From CAMLLJ01 sp035759585 (GTDB taxonomy: Bacteria > Gemmatimonadota > Gemmatimonadetes > Gemmatimonadales > GWC2-71-9), in NCBI GenBank assembly GCA_035759585.1, contig DASTUP010000170.1, positions 1 through 6,366 of the forward strand: DNA of 6,366 bases. The letters are read 5' to 3'. Every line of letters starts with the position of its first letter. Position 1 is the first letter of the stretch. The notes beneath the pieces were generated by a model. It worked only from the letters and a program-made list of their open reading frames with translations, ran no database searches and was not told the DNA's origin. The position numbers and the translations under genes were made by a program. Below, piece after piece: positions 1-6,072 of the stretch.

Positions 1-180
1 CAGGTACGCCGTTACCGCCTCGCCGTCTGCGGGGCCAGGCCTTTCGGTCGGCGCGAGGGGCTCGTTGACGGTGACGAACAGCAGGCGCGCGTCGTGGTGC
101 GCGGCGAGCGCCGCCGCCGGCTCGATGGCGAGATCGGCAAGTGGAGATCCGTCGAGTGGCACCATGATGGTCCGGACCAT
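1..180 (-). CDS. Universal stress protein (UspA family), N-terminal fragment
   Basis: The minus-strand frame opens with ATG at 180-178 and stays open for 60 codons to the window edge, so the 3' part is missing. The product begins MVRTIMVPLDGS, then a helix (about residues 12-28, ADLAIEPAAALAAHHDA) and a second beta strand ARLLFVTVNEP. This is the classic Usp alpha/beta opening: a strand ending in the conserved Asp (residue 10, VPLDGS), an Ala-rich helix, then a strand reading LxxVxVxE/P. Family members are cytosolic, often bind ATP and take part in stress tolerance. The C-terminal Gly-rich ATP-binding motif that separates binding from non-binding members lies outside the window, as does any second tandem Usp domain. 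The start is supported by a good ribosome site at 194-187. An internal ATG at codon 6 is less likely because it would cut into the first strand. The gene is divergent from the receptor, with 66 bp between starts. Confidence 0.85.
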   Translation of the reverse strand, partial: MVRTIMVPLDGSPLADLAIEPAAALAAHHDARLLFVTVNEPLAPTERPGPADGEAVTAYL

Positions 181-186
181 CGCGCT

Positions 187-194
187 CTCCTTCC
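187..194 (-). promoter_or_regulatory. Shine-Dalgarno of the universal stress protein gene
   Basis: On the minus strand GGAAGGAG is followed by a 6-nt spacer and then ATG at 180-178. This is a strong, well-placed ribosome site and fixes the Usp start. It contrasts with the divergent receptor gene, which has none. Confidence 0.7.
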
Positions 195-205
195 GGGGAC
201 CTGTG

Positions 206-211
206 AAGATA
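206..211 (-). promoter_or_regulatory. Candidate -10 element for the universal stress protein gene
   Basis: Minus-strand TATCTT (plus-strand AAGATA) lies 25 nt before the Usp ATG, leaving room for a leader of about 19 nt that would carry the GGAAGGAG ribosome site. It matches the bacterial -10 consensus TATAAT at four of six positions. The same hexamer type (TAYCTT) precedes the other divergent genes. I could find no convincing -35 hexamer 16-18 bp upstream, so the call rests on position and recurrence. Confidence 0.4.
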
Positions 212-234
212 GCCCGATCGAGCTTCTGCCCGGC

Positions 235-240
235 TACCTT
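235..240 (+). promoter_or_regulatory. Candidate -10 element directly before the receptor ATG
   Basis: TACCTT is followed by six bases (CCGTGC) and then the receptor ATG at 247. Transcription starting about 7 nt after a -10 would begin at or next to the A of the ATG, giving a leaderless mRNA. This fits the absence of any Shine-Dalgarno sequence there. No clear -35 is visible. The match to TATAAT is only partial, so the call is tentative. Confidence 0.35.
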
Positions 241-246
241 CCGTGC

Positions 247-2295
247 ATGAACGTTCGTCTGGCATGGTGCGCCGCAACCGCCGCGCTTTCGGCGATTCCG
301 CGCCCCGCGCTCACCCAGGAAACCGATTCCTCCCGGATCGTCCCGGTCGAGGTTGCACCGATCGTCGTGACGACGACGCGAACCGCCGAGCCGGTGGAGC
401 GGCTCCCGATCGCGGTGACGATCCTCCGTGGGGACGAGCTCGGCGATCCCGCACCGCTCGACGGGATCGACGGAGTGCTCGGCGCGGTGCCCGGCGTGTA
501 CGTCGCCAACCGATACAATTTTTCGCTCGACCAGCGACTTTCGATCCGCGGGTTCGGGAGCCGGGCGAACTTCGGCTCACGCGGCGTACGCGTCCTGCTC
601 GATGGCGTGCCGCAGACCCTTCCTGACGGCCAGACCCAGTTCACCAACATCGAGCTCGAGGACATCGAGCGCGTCGAGGTGCTCCGTGGCGCCGCGTCCG
701 CTCTGCACGGGAACGCGTCGGGCGGCGTCATCGCGTTCCGCACGAGCGGCGCCGGACCAGCGGCGTTCGCCCAGCGCGTGGGCGTGGAAGGTGGCGCGTT
801 CGGAACGCTCAAATGGCACTCGCGCACCTCGGCACGCCGCGGGGCATGGTCGGGAGCCGTGAGCCTCTCGCGCCTGACGAGCGGCGGATTCCGCGCGCAC
901 AGCGAAACCGATCAGCGCCAGGTCAACGGATTCGTGGAGCTGCAGCTGACGCCTGCAACCGTGGCCGCGCTGCGCATTGCGGCGGCCGATCAGCCGATCG
1001 CGGACAATCCCGGCGCATTGACGAGTACCGAGCTCGCCGCCGATCGGCGCGCCGCGGCGCCGAACAACCTGGCGGCGGATGCCGGCAAGTCGGTGGACCA
1101 GCAGCAGCTGTCGCTGCAGGTCAGGCATCGCGACGGCTCCGGCGAGTACGGCGCCGTGGCCTACATGCTCTGGCGGGGCCTGGCAAACCCCCTCGCGACG
1201 GGCGTGAACGTCGGGCTCGACCGCGCGGTTGCCGGTGCGCGGATCGATGCCTCCCGCCTGCTGGGTGCGCGCGATGCGCCGCGCCTGACCGGCGGCCTCG
1301 ACCTCCAGCGCATGCGTGACGACCGCACCAACGAGCGGGACGGGACGCTGATCGTGGACCAGCTCGACCGCGTGACCGAGGTCGGTCCCTTCGTGCAGCT
1401 CGACTGGTCTCCGCTGCCGCGGCTCCTCCTCGAAGCGGGGATGCGGTACGACCGGAGCACGTTCGAGGTCGAGGACCGCCTTCTCGCGGATGGCGACGAT
1501 GGAGGGCAGCGTGTCCTCGCGGCCTGGAGCGCGCGCGGCGGAGCGACCGTCGAGGCGGGCCGGGGCGTGCGGGCCTACGCGAGCGTCGCGACGGCGTTCG
1601 AAACGCCGACGACCACGGAGCTCGGCAACCGGCCCGACGGCACCGGCGGGCTCAATCCGGAGCTCGGGCCGCAGCGCGCGCTTGCGTTCGAGGTCGGCGC
1701 CCGGGGACGCACTGGAGCGGTCGAATGGTCCGCCGCCGCATTCACCTCCTCCATCCGCGACGCCATCACGCAGTTCGAGGAAGTCGGCGGACGGGCGTTC
1801 TTCCGGAATGCCGGCCGCGTGCGCCAGCGCGGGGTCGAAGGCTCGGCTGCGCTGCGGCCGATTCCGATCGTTCAGCTTTCCGTCGTCTACACTTTCGCGG
1901 ATTACCGGTTCACCGATTACGAGTCGGATGGCATCTCGCTCGACGGGCGGCGGCTGCCGGGCGTGCCGCTCCATCACGCCCGTGCGCGCGTCGAAATCGT
2001 GCCGGGGAACTGGTCGGGTTCGATCGAGCACGCCATGAGCTCGCGCGTCTGGGCCGATGATGCGAACACGCTGGCGGCCGAGGGGTGGGGAACAGGCGTG
2101 ACGGACCTGCGGGTACGGTGGACAGGAAGGGCAGGTGCCTTGACGCTCTCGCCGTTCGTCACGATCCAGAACTTGACGGATCGGGAGTATGTCGGCTCAG
2201 TGACGATCAACGGGTTCAACGGGCGCGTCTTCGAGCCGGCGCCGGGCCGGCACTTCGTGGCGGGGATTGAGGGAAGCTTCGCGGTATTGCCCTGA
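247..2295 (+). CDS. yncD: TonB-dependent outer-membrane receptor, YncD/PqqU-like
   Basis: The 682-residue product is an outer-membrane ligand-gated importer driven by TonB/ExbBD. The first ~24 residues form a signal peptide (MNVR, then hydrophobic LAWCAATAALSAI, cleavage probably near ALT-QE). A TonB-box-like stretch APIVVTTT follows at 37-44, then the plug at about 48-168 (LSIRGFGSRANFG at 98-110, RVLLDGVPQTLPDGQ at 115-129, IERVEVLRGAASALHGNASGG at 140-160). The rest is the 22-strand barrel type. Several stretches match E. coli YncD/PqqU as I remember it: IRGFGSR, DGxPxTxPDGQ, FETPTxxEL (451-459), NAGRxRxxG (521-529) and DREYVGSV...GR.(F/Y)EPAPGR (645-668). PqqU imports pyrroloquinoline quinone, so PQQ is the leading substrate guess; family placement is firmer than substrate. 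The frame stays open upstream to 94, but ATG 247 is chosen because the signal peptide starts there and the longer form would overlap the Usp gene. No Shine-Dalgarno is present. Its stop lies 6 bp from the convergent kinase stop. Confidence 0.9.
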   Translation: MNVRLAWCAATAALSAIPRPALTQETDSSRIVPVEVAPIVVTTTRTAEPVERLPIAVTILRGDELGDPAPLDGIDGVLGAVPGVYVANRYNFSLDQRLSIRGFGSRANFGSRGVRVLLDGVPQTLPDGQTQFTNIELEDIERVEVLRGAASALHGNASGGVIAFRTSGAGPAAFAQRVGVEGGAFGTLKWHSRTSARRGAWSGAVSLSRLTSGGFRAHSETDQRQVNGFVELQLTPATVAALRIAAADQPIADNPGALTSTELAADRRAAAPNNLAADAGKSVDQQQLSLQVRHRDGSGEYGAVAYMLWRGLANPLATGVNVGLDRAVAGARIDASRLLGARDAPRLTGGLDLQRMRDDRTNERDGTLIVDQLDRVTEVGPFVQLDWSPLPRLLLEAGMRYDRSTFEVEDRLLADGDDGGQRVLAAWSARGGATVEAGRGVRAYASVATAFETPTTTELGNRPDGTGGLNPELGPQRALAFEVGARGRTGAVEWSAAAFTSSIRDAITQFEEVGGRAFFRNAGRVRQRGVEGSAALRPIPIVQLSVVYTFADYRFTDYESDGISLDGRRLPGVPLHHARARVEIVPGNWSGSIEHAMSSRVWADDANTLAAEGWGTGVTDLRVRWTGRAGALTLSPFVTIQNLTDREYVGSVTINGFNGRVFEPAPGRHFVAGIEGSFAVLP

Positions 2296-2301
2296 TGCCT
2301 C

Positions 2302-4611
2302 CTAGCGCTCCCGCCGGCCGTGCAGGTGGAGGACGCGCCGAACCGCGCCCACCAGAACATCGGGTGCAACCGGCTTCTGCAGATAGCGCCCTTCCTCGGC
2401 GGTACCGACGATGTCGGAAAGGGCTTCGCGGGGGTGGCCGGACATCCAGATGATCGGCAGATCGGGATGAATGCTGGCGAGCCGCTGCCCCAGCTCACGT
2501 CCCCCCATGACCGGCATGACGACGTCACTCAGGACGAGATCGAACCGGGGCCCCGTTTCCAGGATTTGCAGCGCCTCGCGGCCGTGGCGTGCCCGCTGTA
2601 CATGGAACCCACCCTGCTCGAGCGAACGGGCGGCCACTTCGCGCACGAGATCCTCGTCGTCCACCACGAGCACCCGCGCCGCGGCGGCGTGTGTTCCGGA
2701 GGCACGGTCGCGGCCCGATGGACGGGGGGCCGGTGGACTCGAAACAGGCAGGTAGATCGTAAACGTGGTTCCCTCGCCGACGGTGCTCTCGACCTGAATG
2801 GCGCCGTGGCTCTGGGTGACGATGCCGTGAACCGTCGGCAGTCCAAGGCCGGTCCCTTCGCCGATCCCCTTCGTCGTAAAGAATGGCTCGAAGATCTGCG
2901 GCAGGTCCGTCGGATCGATCCCGGTGCCGGAATCCGTCACCGACAGCGTCGCATACTCCCCCGGCCTCAGCGCGAACTCTTCGAGCGGCCCGAGCTCGAC
3001 GGCTGCCAGCCGCCGGATGCCGGTCCGCATGACGAGGCGCCCGCCGGCCGGCATGGCATCGCGCGCGTTGATCGCGAGATTCATGACGACCTGCAACAGC
3101 TGCGCGGGATCCACCTGCACCCATTTCGCGCCGGGCGAGCGCTCCACCTGCATCTCGATGTTGCTTCCGATCAGCCGCTGAAGCATCGGCTGCATCTCCG
3201 ACACCGAGCTGTCGAGGTCCACGGTCTCCGGCGTGAGGACCTGGCGCCGGCTGAACGCGAGGAGCTGCCGCGTGAGGCTCGCCATCCGGTCGCCGGCACG
3301 CTGGACCTGATGGAGATCCTCGCGCGCTGTCGGGCCGAGGTTCGGGTCCCGCGCAACGAAGTCGGCAAATCCGCGCAGGGCGTGCAGCTGATTGTTGAAG
3401 TCGTGCGCCAGGCCTCCCGCCACCCGGCCGATCGCCTCCATCTTGGCTGCCTGGCGCAGCTGCTGCTCCGCGCGTCGGCGCTCGGTCACGTCCCGCTTGA
3501 TGGACGCAGCGCCCACGATCCGTCCGCTCCGATCCTTCACGGGGGAGACCGAGAGCTCGATGGTGATCCTCGCGCCGCCTTTCCGGATCCGCTCCGTCTC
3601 GATCCGCGCCACCGACTCGCCGCGGGATACCCGCTCGAGGACCCGGCGTTCCTCCTCGTGGCGCTCCGGCGGGATGAGCTGCAGGATGGATGCTCCGATC
3701 ATCTCCGCCGGCTCATACCCGAAGATGCGTACCGCTCCCTCGTTCCAGCTCATCACGGTACCATCGAGTGTCTTGCTCACGATCGCGTCGTCGGAGGACT
3801 GGACGATCGCCGCGAGCCGGGCATTCGCGAGCTCCGCTTCCCGTCGCTCGTCGATGTCCACCACCGATGCCACGTAACCCAGAAAGGCGCCCGCATCATC
3901 CAGGCGCGCCGCGGCGGAATCGAAGACCCAGCGGTAGACGCCGTCGGCGCGGCGGAGCCGATACTCCAGCTGCACGCCGCGGCGATGTGCGATGGCATCC
4001 GCCAGTCCGGCCTCGACTCCCATCCGGTCGTCGGGGTGGATCGCCTCGAGCCAGCCGGCGCCCCGCGACGCCTCTTCGGACTGCCCGGTGAACTCGTACC
4101 AGGGTTGGTTGAGGTAGGTGCAGTTGCCGCTGGCATCGGTCACGCGCATGACGATCGGCGCATGGTCCGCCATGTTCCGGAAGCGCGCTTCGCTCTCACG
4201 GAGCGCCCGCTCGGCGCGGCGCCGCTCGGTGACGTCCATGTGATAGGCAATGAGCGCCGGCCCGTCCGGGAAATCGAGCTGCACCACCTCCATGTGCACA
4301 TCGGCTGCCGAGCCGTCCCTGCGCAGCGCGACGTAGTCGTAGGAATCCGGGACATCCTCTCCCCGCAGCCGCCGCATCATCCGGTCCCCGACGAGCTCCC
4401 GGCTCTCGGGTGCGACGACGTCGAGGGCCCCGAGGCCCTCGAGCTCCTCGCGGGACGAATACCCGAAGATCTCGACTGCCGCCTGGTTCACGTAGGTCAG
4501 CGTCCCGTTGCGGGTGATCGTGATTCCGACGGGAGACTGCTCTATGAGGGGGAGGGCGTCGGCGATTCGCCGAAGGGTGCCGGGACTGGTCGCGTCGGGA
4601 GGTAAGGGCAT
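2302..4611 (-). CDS. Cytosolic hybrid sensor histidine kinase: three PAS domains, HisKA, HATPase_c, REC
   Basis: The 769-residue product (from ATG 4611-4609) has no membrane segment. It contains three PAS sensor domains at about 14-130, 139-258 (PAS_3 type, with HPDD at 192-195) and 263-380. They are joined by repeated helical linkers reading DVTERRRAE or DIDERREAE. HisKA follows with phospho-acceptor His403 in GGLAHDFNNQL, the HDFNN subgroup also seen in CckA-type kinases. The ATPase has N-box NLAINARDAM (511-520), G1 DSGTGID (560-566), FEPFFTTK (574-581) and G2 GEGTGLGLP (584-592). The C-terminal receiver (about 646-764) keeps acidic Asp651/652, phospho-Asp696 in LSDVVMP, Ser724 and Lys746. 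All catalytic residues seem intact, so an internal His-to-Asp phosphorelay is expected. No DNA-binding output or partner regulator is nearby, and the stimulus is unknown. An upstream GTG at 4689-4687 would add 26 residues and overlap the MFS stop. ATG 4611 is preferred because the extension is Pro/Arg-rich and precedes PAS1. Confidence 0.93.
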   Translation of the reverse strand: MPLPPDATSPGTLRRIADALPLIEQSPVGITITRNGTLTYVNQAAVEIFGYSSREELEGLGALDVVAPESRELVGDRMMRRLRGEDVPDSYDYVALRRDGSAADVHMEVVQLDFPDGPALIAYHMDVTERRRAERALRESEARFRNMADHAPIVMRVTDASGNCTYLNQPWYEFTGQSEEASRGAGWLEAIHPDDRMGVEAGLADAIAHRRGVQLEYRLRRADGVYRWVFDSAAARLDDAGAFLGYVASVVDIDERREAELANARLAAIVQSSDDAIVSKTLDGTVMSWNEGAVRIFGYEPAEMIGASILQLIPPERHEEERRVLERVSRGESVARIETERIRKGGARITIELSVSPVKDRSGRIVGAASIKRDVTERRRAEQQLRQAAKMEAIGRVAGGLAHDFNNQLHALRGFADFVARDPNLGPTAREDLHQVQRAGDRMASLTRQLLAFSRRQVLTPETVDLDSSVSEMQPMLQRLIGSNIEMQVERSPGAKWVQVDPAQLLQVVMNLAINARDAMPAGGRLVMRTGIRRLAAVELGPLEEFALRPGEYATLSVTDSGTGIDPTDLPQIFEPFFTTKGIGEGTGLGLPTVHGIVTQSHGAIQVESTVGEGTTFTIYLPVSSPPAPRPSGRDRASGTHAAAARVLVVDDEDLVREVAARSLEQGGFHVQRARHGREALQILETGPRFDLVLSDVVMPVMGGRELGQRLASIHPDLPIIWMSGHPREALSDIVGTAEEGRYLQKPVAPDVLVGAVRRVLHLHGRRER

Positions 4612-4618
4612 CGGTCTG

Positions 4619-4647
4619 AAGAATCGCCGAAAGGGTTCGGGATGCAA
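4619..4647 (-). promoter_or_regulatory. Weak candidate promoter for the kinase gene
   Basis: In the gap between the MFS stop and the kinase ATG, minus-strand TTGCAT (4647-4642) is separated by exactly 17 nt from ATTCTT (4624-4619), which ends 7 nt before ATG 4611. The -35 half is fair (TTG conserved) but the -10 half matches TATAAT poorly. It may allow kinase expression independent of the MFS gene, or it may be chance. No Shine-Dalgarno precedes this ATG. Confidence 0.25.
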
Positions 4648-4678
4648 GGCCAATTTAGCCCGGTTCCGGCCGGGTCCG

Positions 4679-5941
4679 TCAGGTGCCACTGCGTTCCTGC
4701 GGTGGATCGCCCGCGGCGGCCTCCTGCGCGATGATCAGGCGCCTGGCCTCGGGCCCGAGGAGGGGAAGCTTGCGGCGGAAGACGATCGCCCCACCGATGC
4801 TCAGCCCGCCGCCGATCGCGATCGTCGCCGGCGCGCCCAACCGGTCGGCCAGGAGGCCGGCGAGGAGCGCGCCGAAGGGGGCCATCCCCATGAACATCAT
4901 CGAGTAGACCGCCATGACGCGGCCTCGCAGCCGGTCGGGGACCATCGACTGGATCAGCGTATTCGATGACGACATCTGGATCATCATCGTAAAGCCGACC
5001 GGGAGAAGCAGGATCACCGACAGCAAGAACGAGCGCGAGAATGAAAAGAGTATGAGGCTGCTTCCGAACCCGCCTGCAGCCGTGGCTACCCAGCGCCCGA
5101 GTCCCCGCACCGACCGGCGCCGCGCCAGGACGAGGGCCCCGGCGAGTGCTCCTGCCCCGGACGCGCCCATGAGCATGCCGAGGCCGCTCGCGCCGACACC
5201 GAGCACGCTCGCCGCAATGACCGGCATGAGCACGGCGTACGGCATCCCCGTCAGGCTGACGAGCCCGAGCAGCAGGAGCAGGGCGCGCACGGGGGCGGTA
5301 TCGGCGGCAAAGCGGAATCCCTCCGAGGCCTCGGCGAAGGCGGTGCCCTTCCGACCCTCGCGGACCGGGACCGGCCGCCGGATCGAGAGGAGCCCGGTCA
5401 GCACCGCGAGGTAGGAGACCCCGTTCGCGACGAAGCACCATCCTTCGCCGACCGCCGCGACGACGACACCCGCAACTGCCGGACCCACGATCCGCGCGCC
5501 GTTGAACATCGAGGAGTTGAGTGCGATCGCGTTCACCAGGTCCTGCCGCCCCACCAGCTCGGTGACGAACGCCTGGCGAGTCGGGATGTCGAACCCGTTC
5601 ACGACCCCGAGCAGCGCCGCGATCGTCGCCACGTGCCACACGTCGATCCGTCCCGAGAGCGTGAGGGCGCCCAGCACGAGCGCCAGCAGCATCGAGACGC
5701 TCTGCGTCACGAGGAGCAGGCGCCGGCGGTCGTGCCGGTCGGCGAAGAGCCCGCCGACGGGCGCGAGCAGGAAGACCGGGATCTGCCCCGCAAATCCGAC
5801 GGCGCCGAGCAGCACCGGTGAGCCCGTCAGGCGATACACGAGCCAGGCCTGGGCTACCGATTGCATCCAGGTCCCGATCAGCGAAATGAGCTGGCCGGAG
5901 ATGAACAGCCGGTAATTGCGGTGATTCAATGCCCGAAGCAT
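4679..5941 (-). CDS. Major facilitator superfamily exporter (MFS_3 / EntS-like)
   Basis: From ATG 5941-5939 the product is 420 residues with 12 predicted membrane helices (about 10-31, 42-65, 74-95, 102-118, 147-167, 169-187, 218-245, 248-272, 284-301, 304-324, 345-366, 370-388) and a polar C-tail. MFS motif A appears after helix 2 as GGLFADRHDRRR (63-74) and in degenerate form near 361-369 (AGLLADRLG). NGFDIPTRQAFVTELV (115-130), LNSSMFNGARIVGPAVAG and PDRLRGRVMAVYSM (335-348) are typical of the MFS_3 group, which includes the enterobactin exporter EntS and proton-driven drug exporters. Export of a small molecule from the cytoplasm is therefore expected; the substrate cannot be read from sequence. 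ATG 5941 is the conservative start, and the frame stays open upstream to GTG 6079. A strong AGGAGG at 5976-5971 suggests initiation at CTG 5965-5963 (428 residues). GTG 6079 is unlikely because it would lie inside the divergent AI-2E gene. The kinase gene follows 67 bp downstream. Confidence 0.92.
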   Translation of the reverse strand: MLRALNHRNYRLFISGQLISLIGTWMQSVAQAWLVYRLTGSPVLLGAVGFAGQIPVFLLAPVGGLFADRHDRRRLLLVTQSVSMLLALVLGALTLSGRIDVWHVATIAALLGVVNGFDIPTRQAFVTELVGRQDLVNAIALNSSMFNGARIVGPAVAGVVVAAVGEGWCFVANGVSYLAVLTGLLSIRRPVPVREGRKGTAFAEASEGFRFAADTAPVRALLLLLGLVSLTGMPYAVLMPVIAASVLGVGASGLGMLMGASGAGALAGALVLARRRSVRGLGRWVATAAGGFGSSLILFSFSRSFLLSVILLLPVGFTMMIQMSSSNTLIQSMVPDRLRGRVMAVYSMMFMGMAPFGALLAGLLADRLGAPATIAIGGGLSIGGAIVFRRKLPLLGPEARRLIIAQEAAAGDPPQERSGT

Positions 5942-5970
5942 GCCGGGGATGCGACGCGGGGGCAGTACTT

Positions 5971-5976
5971 CCTCCT
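5971..5976 (-). promoter_or_regulatory. Perfect Shine-Dalgarno AGGAGG pointing to a CTG start for the MFS gene
   Basis: Minus-strand AGGAGG is followed by AAGTA and then an in-frame CTG at 5965-5963. The first ATG is 29 nt away, too far for this site to serve it. With the -10-like TACCTT at 5997-5992 the transcript would start near 5985 and carry a leader of about 20 nt, so a CTG start fits both signals. The alternative is that the purine run simply encodes Gln-Glu-Glu within a longer protein starting at GTG 6037 or 6079. Confidence 0.45.
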
Positions 5977-5991
5977 GTGAAATCGCTCCGG

Positions 5992-5997
5992 AAGGTA
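5992..5997 (-). promoter_or_regulatory. Candidate -10 element for the MFS (and possibly kinase) transcript
   Basis: Minus-strand TACCTT (plus-strand AAGGTA) lies in the divergent gap, 15 nt before the AGGAGG ribosome site. Its flanks match the receptor promoter over 11 bases (GCTACCTTCCG). No clear -35 is visible, as with the other TAYCTT sites here. Confidence 0.35.
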
Positions 5998-6027
5998 GCA
6001 GGACGGTCCGTGGTGCCGGCTGAGTGA

Positions 6028-6044
6028 GCGGCGTCACGCGCCGC
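6028..6044. repeat. Short inverted repeat in the divergent MFS / AI-2E gap
   Basis: GCGGCG (6028-6033) and CGCCGC (6039-6044) form a perfect 6-bp dyad around a 5-nt centre. It lies between the two divergent -10 candidates, where an operator could act on both genes. In GC-rich DNA a dyad this short can arise by chance. Confidence 0.25.
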
Positions 6045-6059
6045 GAAAGTGTCGTTTCG
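6044..6059. repeat. Inverted repeat CGAAA-N6-TTTCG abutting a -10 candidate; possible operator
   Basis: CGAAA at 6044-6048 and TTTCG at 6055-6059 form a 16-bp dyad ending immediately before TATCTT at 6060. A repressor bound here would cover the -10/-35 spacer of the AI-2E gene. The size and position resemble a dimeric regulator site, but no regulator is known and the arms are only 5 bp. Confidence 0.3.
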
Positions 6060-6065
6060 TATCTT
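6060..6065 (+). promoter_or_regulatory. Candidate -10 element directly before the AI-2E family ATG
   Basis: TATCTT is followed by seven bases and then ATG at 6073, with no Shine-Dalgarno between. As at the receptor gene, this spacing would place the transcription start at or beside the ATG, that is, a leaderless transcript. No recognisable -35 is present. Confidence 0.4.
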
Positions 6066-6072
6066 CTGCGCG

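Noticed and set aside
94..246. Upstream in-frame extension of the receptor by 51 codons
   Set aside because: It would overlap the Usp coding sequence, contains an Arg-rich stretch and places the signal peptide internally. ATG 247 is better.
577..2031. 484-codon minus-strand frame opposite the receptor
   Set aside because: It is a compositional shadow of the receptor gene with no hydrophobic core pattern or known motif.
2293..2304. Bidirectional terminator between the convergent receptor and kinase genes
   Set aside because: Only 6 bp separate the stop codons and no stem with a T-run is visible at or around them.
2320..4605. 761-codon open frame on the plus strand, antisense to the whole kinase gene
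   Set aside because: Very long antisense frames are expected opposite GC-rich genes with strong third-position GC. Its translation is rich in Arg, His, Pro and Asp with no recognisable domain, while the opposite strand encodes a complete, motif-perfect kinase.
4659..4674. Hairpin (5-bp CCCGG/CCGGG stem, 6-nt loop) just after the MFS stop on the minus strand, considered as a terminator
   Set aside because: The stem is short and is followed by CTAAATTGG rather than a U-run, so it is weak evidence for termination and common in GC-rich DNA.
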